9,246 nt of DNA, from the NCBI GenBank assembly GCA_031273985.1, contig JAISQV010000166.1, positions 1-9,246 on the forward strand, in the 5' to 3' direction. Under the pieces are notes generated by a model. The model was given only the letters and a program-made list of their open reading frames with translations. It did no database searches and had not been told where the DNA came from. The translations under genes were made by a program, and so were the position numbers. Shown here one piece after another: positions 1 to 5,779 of this stretch (the stretch's first letter is position 1; each line of letters starts with the position of its first letter). The DNA is from Spirochaetaceae bacterium. GTDB lineage: Bacteria; Spirochaetota; Spirochaetia; Treponematales; Breznakiellaceae.

Positions 1-84
1 GGCACGGAAGGGCAGACCCAGAAGGAATATTACGGCCTCAGGGACGGGATGCTGTTCTTTATCGGAGGCAATTTTAAATGGTAG
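1..84 (+). CDS. C-terminal end of an outer-membrane beta-barrel protein, probably a TonB-dependent receptor (5' partial)
   Basis: Frame 1 is open from the window edge to a TAG at 82-84 and gives 27 residues ending GMLFFIGGNFKW. Alternating hydrophobic and polar residues with a terminal aromatic residue is the usual last strand of an outer-membrane barrel, recognised by the BAM machinery; Phe is more common than Trp at the end. The following gene encodes an HmuY-like lipoprotein, and in the HmuR/HmuY system of Bacteroidetes such a lipoprotein accompanies a TonB-dependent haem receptor. The receptor identity therefore rests mostly on the neighbour and on the last dozen residues. The 69 nt to the next start contain two hairpins and no obvious promoter, so the two genes are probably co-transcribed. 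Confidence 0.5.
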   Translation, partial: GTEGQTQKEYYGLRDGMLFFIGGNFKW

Positions 85-88
85 ACAA

Positions 89-136
89 GCCGCGTTGCGG
101 CCTGAAATATTTCAAGGCGGGGCCGTTGGGCCCCGC
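89..136 (+). promoter_or_regulatory. Two small hairpins between the receptor tail and the HmuY-like gene
   Basis: The first is GCCGC-GTT-GCGGC (89-101). The second is a perfect 8-bp stem, GCGGGGCC-GTTG-GGCCCCGC (117-136), ending 4 nt before the AAGGAG ribosome-binding site of the next gene. Neither is followed by a T-run, so they are not classic intrinsic terminators. They may stabilise processed mRNA ends or tune expression of the lipoprotein relative to the receptor; that is inference. Confidence 0.55.
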
Positions 137-153
137 ACGCAAGGAGCGTTACT

Positions 154-1293
154 ATGTTTCTTTTTAAGCCGGAATTCCGGAGAAAAGCAGGAGTGCGGAC
201 TGCCATGACCCTGCTGAGCCTGTTGATCTTCACGGCCCCCTGTATGTCCTGTGACAACGGAACGGGGCCGGAGGGGGGCGACTATGACACCGCCACCGCC
301 AGGGTAGATTATAACGATGCAAACCGCGCCGTGTTCTTCGATTTTTCCACCGGAGAAATCACCGAACTTGACCACGACTTCTTTGACATTGCCATTAATG
401 CCGGCGGCAATATTATCGCCAACAGCGGCAGCTACGGCAGCGGGGTGCAGGTATACAAGACCACATCAACAGACATAAGCGGAAATTTTTCCGCCAGTGA
501 GTCTCTTGTCAAGGAATATACCTTCAGGGAGGGCGTAAACCTCTACGATTACCAACAAACCGAGGCGAATCCCATAGAGGATTTAGGTATGGCGCCGTCA
601 AAGGTATACTTGATAAAAGTACAATACGGCAGTGCTGCGGAAGAATACTTCAAAGTACAGTTTGCGATGAAGATGCCCGGCGCGGGCGGTTATGCAGGGC
701 CTCCGGCATACGTTGTGACGGCAGTTCCCGGCCTGGGAGCAGGCGAAACCGGCAAAATTGAACTGAGCCCTTCTATAACCGGCTTAACCGCCGGCTACGG
801 GTGGCTTTACTTTAAACTTGTGGGGGAAGACGGCCCCAGGGTCCTTAACAACGGAACAACATGGACAGCGGACGGGACGGCTGTTCCCCAAGCCGCGGAC
901 TGGGACCTGCTCTTCACCAGGACCATTGAGCTGCAAACTGAAGACGGAACTACTGTGTCGGCAGGGATGCCGGTGGCCAGCCGTTCCTCGGTACTCCTCA
1001 ATACGTACAAGGAGGTGGAAGCCGCCGCCGTGGATCTGTCCATGGAGCAGGTCGTGGATAGTGAGGGCCTCAACTTTTCGGATGACGTGGACGCCATTGG
1101 CTATGGCTGGTACGAGATGGCGGGTATGCCCCCCACGTTCACCGTCGCGGATAAAACCTTTGTGGTAAAAACCGCCGAAGAGCATTACGCCAAGTTCCAG
1201 CCCGGCACCTTCTACGGACCGGCTAGCGAAAGTTTCTACATGACCTTCCGCTACTTTTATTCGGGTAATGATACCGGCGTGTTTGACAAGTGA
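154..1293 (+). CDS. Lipoprotein with two tandem HmuY-like domains (haem or metal-chelate binding)
   Basis: A 379-aa secreted lipoprotein, start ATG 154 with AAGGAG at 141-146 (8-nt spacing). Residues 1-33 form a signal peptide: basic FRRKAGVR, a hydrophobic stretch MTLLSLLIFTAP, then a relaxed spirochaete-type lipobox with the lipidated Cys probably C33 (MSC) or C30. Two domains follow with the same order of landmarks. Domain 1 (about 50-180) has FFDFSTGEI, FDIAIN and VYLIKVQYG...YFKVQF. Domain 2 (about 215-372) has YFKLVGE, WDLLFTR, TFVVKTAEEHYAKFQ and the closing YMTFRYFYS. The last elements match the HmuY family pattern (a WDL strand, then VVKT..GKYAKFQ, then TFRY). HmuY proteins capture haem and hand it to a TonB receptor, which fits the partial gene upstream. 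Single HmuY proteins are roughly 200-220 aa, so this is a duplicated form. The ligand is not evident from the sequence. Confidence 0.78.
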   Translation: MFLFKPEFRRKAGVRTAMTLLSLLIFTAPCMSCDNGTGPEGGDYDTATARVDYNDANRAVFFDFSTGEITELDHDFFDIAINAGGNIIANSGSYGSGVQVYKTTSTDISGNFSASESLVKEYTFREGVNLYDYQQTEANPIEDLGMAPSKVYLIKVQYGSAAEEYFKVQFAMKMPGAGGYAGPPAYVVTAVPGLGAGETGKIELSPSITGLTAGYGWLYFKLVGEDGPRVLNNGTTWTADGTAVPQAADWDLLFTRTIELQTEDGTTVSAGMPVASRSSVLLNTYKEVEAAAVDLSMEQVVDSEGLNFSDDVDAIGYGWYEMAGMPPTFTVADKTFVVKTAEEHYAKFQPGTFYGPASESFYMTFRYFYSGNDTGVFDK

Positions 1294-1297
1294 GAAA

Positions 1298-1322
1298 CTT
1301 TCAAAAGGGTATATTTTGAAAG
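1298..1322 (+). terminator. Inverted repeat just after the HmuY-like gene
   Basis: CTTTCAAAA (1298-1306) pairs perfectly with TTTTGAAAG (1314-1322) around a 7-nt loop, beginning 4 nt after the TGA stop. The stem is AT-rich with no strong T-run after it, so it is a weak candidate terminator or 3'-end stabiliser for the receptor/HmuY unit. Confidence 0.4.
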
Positions 1323-1332
1323 AAATCTGCGG

Positions 1333-1467
1333 CTATAAACTTTCGTAAATTAAAAATGCGAACAACATACCTCGTCCTTTGGGGCGAGGTATGCGATAGC
1401 GGAATTCCCTATCCTTTATGCTGAACAGCGCCAGGAGCAGCCTGATCCGCTCCAGCCGGTCGTCCAT
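1333..1467 (-). pseudogene. Possible small protein or 3' remnant of a lost gene, antisense strand
   Basis: On the - strand an ORF runs through this interval to a TAG at 1333-1335. From the ATG at 1467 it would give 44 residues beginning MDDRLERIRLLLALF, a plausible amphipathic helix. About 34 consecutive codons in this frame, from roughly 1525 down to 1425, almost all end in G or C, as in real genes of this genome, although no annotated + gene overlaps them. A purine-rich AAGGGGGAG lies 12 nt upstream of the ATG, which is rather far. The end of the frame runs through the hairpin 1366-1393, so the 3' part looks non-coding. The same open frame continues upstream antisense to the ATPase gene, where it is only a shadow. 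I do not recognise the peptide. A decayed gene end is the simplest reading. Confidence 0.25.
1366..1393. terminator. 28-nt hairpin, 12-bp stem (one or two G-T pairs)
   Basis: CATACCTCG (1366-1374) pairs with CGAGGTATG (1385-1393), and TCC/GGG extends the stem to a tight loop. On the - strand it is followed within about 15 nt by an A/T-rich run (complement of TTAAAAATGC), so it would best serve as a terminator for - strand transcription. On the + strand there is no T-run. Confidence 0.5.
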
Positions 1468-1531
1468 GTTCCGGAGCATCTCCCCCTTGAGCGCCGGGAG
1501 GGTCTTCCGCGCAAGGGATAGAGCGGAAATC

Positions 1532-1558
1532 CTTTTATGCCCGGTACGGGCATAAAAG
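1532..1558. repeat. 27-nt perfect hairpin, 12-bp stem with GTA loop
   Basis: CTTTTATGCCCG (1532-1543), loop GTA, CGGGCATAAAAG (1547-1558). The sequence is almost identical on both strands. It has the same geometry (12-bp stem, 3-nt loop, 27 nt) as the hairpin at 5476-5502 but a different sequence. No T-run follows, so its role is unknown. Confidence 0.6.
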
Positions 1559-1576
1559 ATTGGAGCGATAGCCCGG

Positions 1577-1612
1577 TCCCCTGCCGGGGCCGCTTGCGGC
1601 CTTGGCAGGGGA
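1577..1612. repeat. 36-nt hairpin with interrupted 15-bp stem
   Basis: The outer stem is TCCCCTGCC (1577-1585) with GGCAGGGGA (1604-1612). The inner stem is GGCCGC (1588-1593) with GCGGCC (1596-1601), and a GG/TT mismatch separates them. It lies about 90 nt upstream of the transporter promoter. It could be a terminator of read-through from upstream or an intergenic palindromic element. Confidence 0.55.
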
Positions 1613-1672
1613 TGCGCCCCCTTATATTCCTCCCTCCTCCTCCCTCTCTCCGCGAAGCGCCTTGATGTCTTG

Positions 1673-1713
1673 CGCCGCTTGTCCGGCGGGCGGGGCTGGG
1701 GTATACTGTGCGC
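1673..1713 (+). promoter_or_regulatory. Sigma70-type promoter of the ABC transporter operon, predicted leaderless
   Basis: The -35 box is TTGTCC (1679-1684), the spacer is 17 nt and the -10 box is TATACT (1702-1707). Six bases later comes ATG 1714, where transcription is expected to begin, so the mRNA may have no 5' leader. No Shine-Dalgarno sequence is visible before the ATG, which supports leaderless translation. An inverted repeat CGCCG-CTTGTC-CGGCG (1673-1688) covers the -35 box and could be an operator (inference). The same TATACT-N6-ATG spacing occurs at 7519-7533. Confidence 0.6.
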
Positions 1714-3264
1714 ATGGGAAGCGAGGCGGCCCCGGCGGTTCCGGCGGTGGATATGCGGAATATCACCACGATGTTCGGGTCGTTCAAGGCTAACGACGAT
1801 GTGTGCCTGACCGTCCCGCAGCGTTCCGTGCACGCGATTCTGGGGGAGAACGGGGCGGGCAAGAGCACCCTGATGAATGTGCTCTACGGGCTCCTGCAGC
1901 CGGCCTCCGGGGAGATTTTCCTCAAGGGCCGGAAGGTGACCATCGATTCTTCCGCCAGGGCCATTGCCTGCGGGATTGGGATGGTGCATCAGCACTTCAT
2001 GCTGGCGCCGCCTTTTACGGTGACGGAGAACATTATTCTGGGGCGGGAGCCGGTGAAGGGCGTCCTGGGCTCGCTTTTTGGGGTGGTGGACCGGGCCGGC
2101 GCCAGGGCGGAAGTGGAAGCCCTGAGCGCGCGCTACGGCCTCAAGGTGGACGCGGGCGCGAAAATCGAAGATATTTCCGTGAGTATGCAGCAGCGGGTGG
2201 AGATTCTCAAGGTGCTCTACCGGGGGGCGGAGATTCTGATTCTCGACGAGCCCACGGCCTCGCTTACGCCGCAGGAGATCGACGAGCTGGGGATGATCAT
2301 GAAGAACCTCGTCAAGGAGGGGAAGACGGTGATCATCATAACCCACAAGCTTTCCGAGATTAAGTCCATGGCCGATGACTGCACCATTATCCGTGCGGGA
2401 AAGACCGTGGCCACGGTGAAGGTTTCGGAGGTGAGCGAGCAGGACCTGGCCTCCATGATGGTGGGCCGGGCGGTGGAATTCAGGACGGCCAAGAAGGAGG
2501 CCCGGCCCGGCGCCGAGGTGCTGCGGGTGGAAAACCTGGTGGTGAAGGATCCCTGGGGCCACCCGGCGGTGAACGGCCTTTCCCTGAGCGTGCGCGCCGG
2601 GGAGATAACCGGCATTGCCGGGGTGGACGGCAACGGCCAGTCGGAACTGGCGGCGGCCCTCGTGGGGCTGCGCAGGGCCCAGTCCGGGCGTATCACGGTG
2701 AAGGGGGTGAATGTCTTTAACCGCAGCCCCCGCTTTATTTTCGAGGCCGGCGTTTCCTCCATTCCCGAAGACCGGCAGCGGCACGGCCTGGTGATGGATT
2801 TTTCCGTGGCGGAGAATATGGTGCTGCAGAATGTGGCGGAGAAAGAATTTTCTTCCCGGGGCTTCCTCAACAGAAACCGTATTTTCTCCCACGCGGAAGA
2901 GCTTATAGAACGTTTTGATGTGCGGCCCCGGAACAGCGCCGCTCAGAAGGCGGCGAGCCTCTCCGGGGGGAACCAGCAGAAGGTGATCATCGCGCGGGAA
3001 GTAACCAACAACAAGGACCTCCTGATCTGCGTAAACCCCACCCGGGGGCTCGACGTGGGGGCCATAGAGTATGTGCACAACTATATCGTGGCCCAGCGAG
3101 ACGCGGGAAAGGCGGTGCTGCTCATATCCTTTGAGCTAAGCGAAATCATGAACCTGTCGGACCGTATAGCCGTGATGTTCCGCGGCAGGATAACGGGGAG
3201 CGTCCGGGGGGGCGAGGCGGATCAGGCGGCCCTGGGCCTCATGATGGCGGGAGGGCCGGCATGA
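1714..3264 (+). CDS. ABC transporter ATPase with two nucleotide-binding domains, nucleoside-import type (YufO/NupO-like)
   Basis: A 516-aa cytoplasmic ATPase that powers the importer formed with the next two gene products. NBD1 has Walker A GENGAGKST (44-52), Q-loop region MVHQHFM, the degenerate signature SVSMQQRVE (155-163), Walker B ILILDEPTA (174-182) and H-loop THKLSEI (210-216). NBD2 has Walker A GVDGNGQSE (303-311), which lacks the GKS lysine, signature LSGGNQQK (416-423) and NPTRGLD (441-447) in place of the normal Walker B end. This asymmetry, with one canonical and one degenerate site, is usual for the carbohydrate/nucleoside-importing tandem ATPases such as YufO/NupO and RbsA. The start is ATG 1714, exactly 6 nt after the -10 box; a GTG at 1708 in the same frame would lie before the predicted +1. 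The gene ends in an ATGA overlap with the first permease. Substrate is inferred from the permease family (nucleosides), not from this protein. Confidence 0.92.
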   Translation: MGSEAAPAVPAVDMRNITTMFGSFKANDDVCLTVPQRSVHAILGENGAGKSTLMNVLYGLLQPASGEIFLKGRKVTIDSSARAIACGIGMVHQHFMLAPPFTVTENIILGREPVKGVLGSLFGVVDRAGARAEVEALSARYGLKVDAGAKIEDISVSMQQRVEILKVLYRGAEILILDEPTASLTPQEIDELGMIMKNLVKEGKTVIIITHKLSEIKSMADDCTIIRAGKTVATVKVSEVSEQDLASMMVGRAVEFRTAKKEARPGAEVLRVENLVVKDPWGHPAVNGLSLSVRAGEITGIAGVDGNGQSELAAALVGLRRAQSGRITVKGVNVFNRSPRFIFEAGVSSIPEDRQRHGLVMDFSVAENMVLQNVAEKEFSSRGFLNRNRIFSHAEELIERFDVRPRNSAAQKAASLSGGNQQKVIIAREVTNNKDLLICVNPTRGLDVGAIEYVHNYIVAQRDAGKAVLLISFELSEIMNLSDRIAVMFRGRITGSVRGGEADQAALGLMMAGGPA

Positions 3265-4382
3265 GCGCGGGGGGGCCGGGGGGCGTCAGGAGCGCCGGGC
3301 GGCGGCTGCGGGATTCTTTGGTCGGCTTCGCCCTCAATTCGGGCTTTTCCTACACCCTGCTGGCTATCTTCATGGGCCTCCTGGCGGGCGCCGTCATTCT
3401 TTTGATCACCGGCTTCAACCCCCTGCAAGCCTACTATGTCCTGTTTTCCGGCATCCTGGGCTCCTTCAAGAATGTCATGTACACGGTGCAGTACGCGACG
3501 CCCATCATCTTTACCGGTCTTTCGGTAACCTTTGCCTTCAAGACGGGGCTCTTCAATATAGGGGCGGAGGGCCAGTACATCATGGGCAGCATCACCGCGC
3601 TCATGGTAAGCGTCCTCGTGCCCCTGCCGCCGGGGATTCACGGCGCCGTGTGCATCCTTGCCGGCGGCCTTGCCGGGGCGCTCCTGGGGGGCATAGCCGG
3701 GGCGCTCAAGGCTTTCAAGGGAATCCACGAGGTGATCGTTACCATCATGCTCAACTGGATAGCCTTCTATCTTTCCAACTTTATCGTCATGTCCCCGGCC
3801 TTCAAGAAACCCAACTCCACCGCCACGGTGGACATCAGCGACACCTCCCGGATCTTTACCAACGCCTTCCGGGGGGTCCTGGGCGTGGTGAAGGTGCACT
3901 GGGGGACCCTCCTCGCCCTGGCGGCGGTGCTTGCCTGCGCGGTGATTCTCAACAAGACCACCCTGGGTTTCCGGCTCCGGGCCGTGGGCTTCAACCGGGA
4001 CGCCGCCGAATACGGGGGCATCCCCGTGGCGCGCTCCATTGTTACCAGCATGGGCATTTCAGGCTTCCTCGCGGGCCTCGGCGGGGCGGGGCAGGTGCTG
4101 GGCGTGGTGGGCCGGGTTACCCAGCTTGCCGCCCAGGAAGGCTACGGCTTCGACGGCATTTCGGTGTCCATGATAGGCGGGATAAGCCCCGCGGGCTCCC
4201 TCTTGGCGGGCCTCTTTTACGGCGGCATGAAATACGGCGGCAGTAAACTCAACATGATAGGCGCCCCCAGCGAGCTGGTGAACGTCATTATCGGGGTGAT
4301 CATCTATTCCATCGCCGTCATGGGGGCCTTCCGCGCCCTGGTCCGCTTCTTTACGGCGAAGAAGGAGGGCCGTCCCCTGTGA
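3261..4382 (+). CDS. ABC transporter permease, nucleoside-import type (YufP/NupP-like)
   Basis: A 373-aa inner-membrane protein. After a basic N-terminus (to about residue 18) it has multiple hydrophobic segments starting about residues 30-50. Family landmarks are FNIGAEGQ (98-105), EVIVTIMLNWIAFY (157-170), the cytoplasmic ATPase-coupling loop LRAVGFNRDAAEYGGI (239-254) and GFDGISVSMIGG (297-308). Together these identify the BPD_transp_2 permeases of BmpA/PnrA-linked nucleoside importers, of which this is the longer (YufP-like) subunit. Start ATG 3261 overlaps the TGA of the ATPase gene (ATGA) and has GGGAGGG at 3249-3255. In family members the loop often reads GFDGIAVALLG, so the SVSMIGG version is a small local change. 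It should pair with the next protein to form the membrane channel. Confidence 0.9.
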   Translation: MSAGGPGGVRSAGRRLRDSLVGFALNSGFSYTLLAIFMGLLAGAVILLITGFNPLQAYYVLFSGILGSFKNVMYTVQYATPIIFTGLSVTFAFKTGLFNIGAEGQYIMGSITALMVSVLVPLPPGIHGAVCILAGGLAGALLGGIAGALKAFKGIHEVIVTIMLNWIAFYLSNFIVMSPAFKKPNSTATVDISDTSRIFTNAFRGVLGVVKVHWGTLLALAAVLACAVILNKTTLGFRLRAVGFNRDAAEYGGIPVARSIVTSMGISGFLAGLGGAGQVLGVVGRVTQLAAQEGYGFDGISVSMIGGISPAGSLLAGLFYGGMKYGGSKLNMIGAPSELVNVIIGVIIYSIAVMGAFRALVRFFTAKKEGRPL

Positions 4383-5323
4383 TAGTGAACCCTTCCGATG
4401 TGGGCCTCCTGATCAGCTCCACCATGACCTACAGCGCCCCGCTGATCCTTGCCGGCCTGGGAAGCATCATGAGCGAAACCTCCGGCGTGGTGAACATAGG
4501 CATAGAGGGGCAGATGACCATCGGGGCCTTTACCTGCGCGGCGGTTGCCGTGCTTACCGCGAACCCCTGGCTGGGGCTTTTGGCCGGCGCTGCCGCGGGC
4601 GGGTTTTTCGGCCTGCTGCACGCCCTGGCCTCCATCACCTTCAAGGCGGATCAGGCCGTATCGGGCATAGCGATCAACCTTCTTGCGCCGGGCGCGGCGA
4701 TCTATTTTTGCAAAGCCGTCTTTGAAGGCTCCACCCAGACCAGGCCCGTGGCGCTTTCCGACAAACTGCCCCTGGTGCTGGGAACGCTCTTCCCCCCCCA
4801 GTCCTTTTTCAGCTACGCCCTCAAAAACTATGCCTCCGTGTACGGCTGCATCCTCGTGGCAGTCCTGGTATGGTTCCTGCTCTTCAAGACCCGCCTGGGC
4901 CTCCGCATCCGCGCCGTAGGCGAGCACCCCCGCGCGGCGGCCACCCTGGGCATACGCGTCTTTGCCCTGCGCTACTTCTGCGTCATAACTTCCGGCGTCC
5001 TGGCGGCCCTGGGCGGAGGCGTCATACCGCTATCCACGGTCTCCTACTTCTTCCCCTCGATCATCTCCGGGCAGGGCTTCATCGCCATCGCCGCGGTAAT
5101 CTTCGGCAAGTACAAACCCAAAAACACCGTGCTGGCCTGCCTCCTCTTCGGCTTCTGCAAGTCCCTCGCCCTCACCCTGGGCAACCCCAAATACGGCCTC
5201 GCCGCGTCCACCCACGTACTCAACATGATTCCCTACGTCATAACCCTTCTGGCGCTGCTCTTTGTCGGGCGCAGCCACGCCCCCGCCGCGTCGGGCAAGA
5301 TCTACGATCCCGCGGGGAACTGA
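4379..5323 (+). CDS. ABC transporter permease, nucleoside-import type (YufQ/NupQ-like)
   Basis: A 314-aa inner-membrane protein, the shorter second permease of the importer. Landmarks are VNIGIEGQ (38-45), KADQAVSGIAINLLA (89-103), the coupling loop RIRAVGEHPRAAATLGI (176-192) and GQGFIAIAAVIFGKYKP (231-247), followed by a hydrophobic segment and a short polar tail SGKIYDPAGN. The start is GTG 4379, overlapping the TGA of the first permease (GTGA), with a strong AAGGAGGG at 4362-4369, 9 nt upstream. Translational coupling through both 4-nt overlaps implies fixed stoichiometry. It is the last gene of the operon; several hairpins follow. The operon lacks the BMP-family binding lipoprotein that normally delivers the nucleoside, so that must be encoded elsewhere or in DNA outside this window. 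Confidence 0.9.
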   Translation: MIVNPSDVGLLISSTMTYSAPLILAGLGSIMSETSGVVNIGIEGQMTIGAFTCAAVAVLTANPWLGLLAGAAAGGFFGLLHALASITFKADQAVSGIAINLLAPGAAIYFCKAVFEGSTQTRPVALSDKLPLVLGTLFPPQSFFSYALKNYASVYGCILVAVLVWFLLFKTRLGLRIRAVGEHPRAAATLGIRVFALRYFCVITSGVLAALGGGVIPLSTVSYFFPSIISGQGFIAIAAVIFGKYKPKNTVLACLLFGFCKSLALTLGNPKYGLAASTHVLNMIPYVITLLALLFVGRSHAPAASGKIYDPAGN

Positions 5324-5328
5324 GTACG

Positions 5329-5352
5329 AAGAGGGGGGAGGAGGGGGGCCGA
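5329..5352. repeat. Polypurine tract after the transporter operon
   Basis: GAAGAGGGGGGAGGAGGGGGG-type sequence begins 6 nt after the permease stop and is nearly pure G/A for about 20 nt. Its complement resembles the C/T tracts at 1627-1650 and 7459-7476. Such tracts can form triplex or G-rich structures; no function is shown here. Confidence 0.5.
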
Positions 5353-5502
5353 GCCCCCTGCGCGCCAGCCTCCTCGGGCCTGCGGCCCTGCGGGGTCTGG
5401 CGCTACCCCCTCTGCGGGGACACCCCGCAACGCCCCGTGCTCTCTTCCCGGAGTTTTGCGGAGCAAAACTCCCAAGCTGAAAACCGCTTTGCGGTTTTCA
5501 GC
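5344..5502. repeat. Array of five consecutive perfect hairpins, mostly with 3-nt loops
   Basis: In order: GGGGGC-CGA-GCCCCC (5344-5358); outer GCGCCAG/CTGGCGC (5362-5368 with 5397-5403) enclosing GGGCC-TGC-GGCCC (5376-5388); TGCGGGG-ACA-CCCCGCA (5413-5429); GGAGTTTTGC-GGA-GCAAAACTCC (5450-5472); GCTGAAAACCGC-TTT-GCGGTTTTCAGC (5476-5502). The stems are 6, 7 plus 5, 7, 10 and 12 bp without mismatches. The stem sequences differ, so the array is repeated structure rather than repeated sequence. It lies directly after the transporter operon and may act together as a transcription end, but none of the hairpins has a clear T-run after it. Confidence 0.7.
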
Positions 5503-5575
5503 AGCAACGCCCCCCGTCCCCGGAGTTTGCGCTAAAATCTTTCGAGGGTTTGAAAATCTCTGCTTTTGGAGGTAC

Positions 5576-5773
5576 GTGACAAAAGAGGAGAGGCCGGATA
5601 TTTTAACAAAATTTTTGAATCCTTGGGGTCTGTGGGACCCCGACTACAGTTTTGTTTTGGGCGGCTGCCTGCGGATACTCGGGTTTATATTTAACCGGAG
5701 GCGGCTGTACCCCAGCCATTACACGGCAAGAAATTATTCCTCCCCGGGGTACGAAGGGTGCTTGTTCCGGTAA
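5576..5773 (+). CDS. Possible small protein of unknown function (65 aa)
   Basis: From GTG 5576, with GGAGG at 5568-5572 (only 3 nt away, short for a Shine-Dalgarno), an ORF runs to TAA 5773. The product starts MTKEERPDILTKFL and contains NPWGLWDPDY, GGCLRILGFIF, RRRLYPSHY and a Gly-Cys-rich end PGYEGCLFR. The aromatic and Cys content and lack of low complexity look more like protein than chance, and it begins after a usable ribosome-binding site. The frame is also open upstream to 5456, but that part crosses the hairpins and is unlikely to be coding. I do not recognise the family. It stops 7 nt short of the convergent radical SAM gene, at the edge of the AT-rich island, so it may be a truncated gene fragment. 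Confidence 0.35.
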   Translation: MTKEERPDILTKFLNPWGLWDPDYSFVLGGCLRILGFIFNRRRLYPSHYTARNYSSPGYEGCLFR

Positions 5774-5779
5774 CGGTAA

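Larger units (their letters stand above)
1294..1707. other. Gene-free interval with hairpins, pyrimidine tract and a coding-like antisense segment
   Basis: No + strand gene is supported here. The interval holds four hairpins (1298-1322, 1366-1393, 1532-1558, 1577-1612), a segment with triplet GC periodicity on the - strand (about 1425-1530), a C/T tract at 1627-1650, the motif GCGAAGCGCC (1652-1661), and the promoter of the transporter operon. Confidence 0.7.

Noticed and set aside
1294..1707. Possible riboswitch before the transporter operon
   Set aside because: The promoter lies at the end of this interval and transcription is predicted to begin on the start codon, so the upstream hairpins would not be in the mRNA.
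1333..3078. Long - strand frame of 581 codons antisense to the ATPase gene
   Set aside because: The + strand ATPase has all ABC motifs over this span; the antisense peptide is His/Arg/Pro-rich without any domain, as expected for a mirror frame in GC-rich DNA. Only its far 3' part in the gene-free stretch is kept as a possible remnant.
3222..3899. - strand frame antisense to the first permease
   Set aside because: His-, Gly- and Asp-rich with no domain; the permease on the + strand has clear family motifs and coupled start and stop.
5344..5502. Hairpin row considered as a CRISPR array
   Set aside because: The units differ in sequence and spacing, there are no identical repeats with unique spacers and no cas genes.
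4870..5535. + strand frame of 221 codons overlapping the second permease and the hairpin array
   Set aside because: The product is Arg/Pro-rich and low in complexity, out of frame with the permease and running across hairpins; it has no ribosome-binding site of its own.
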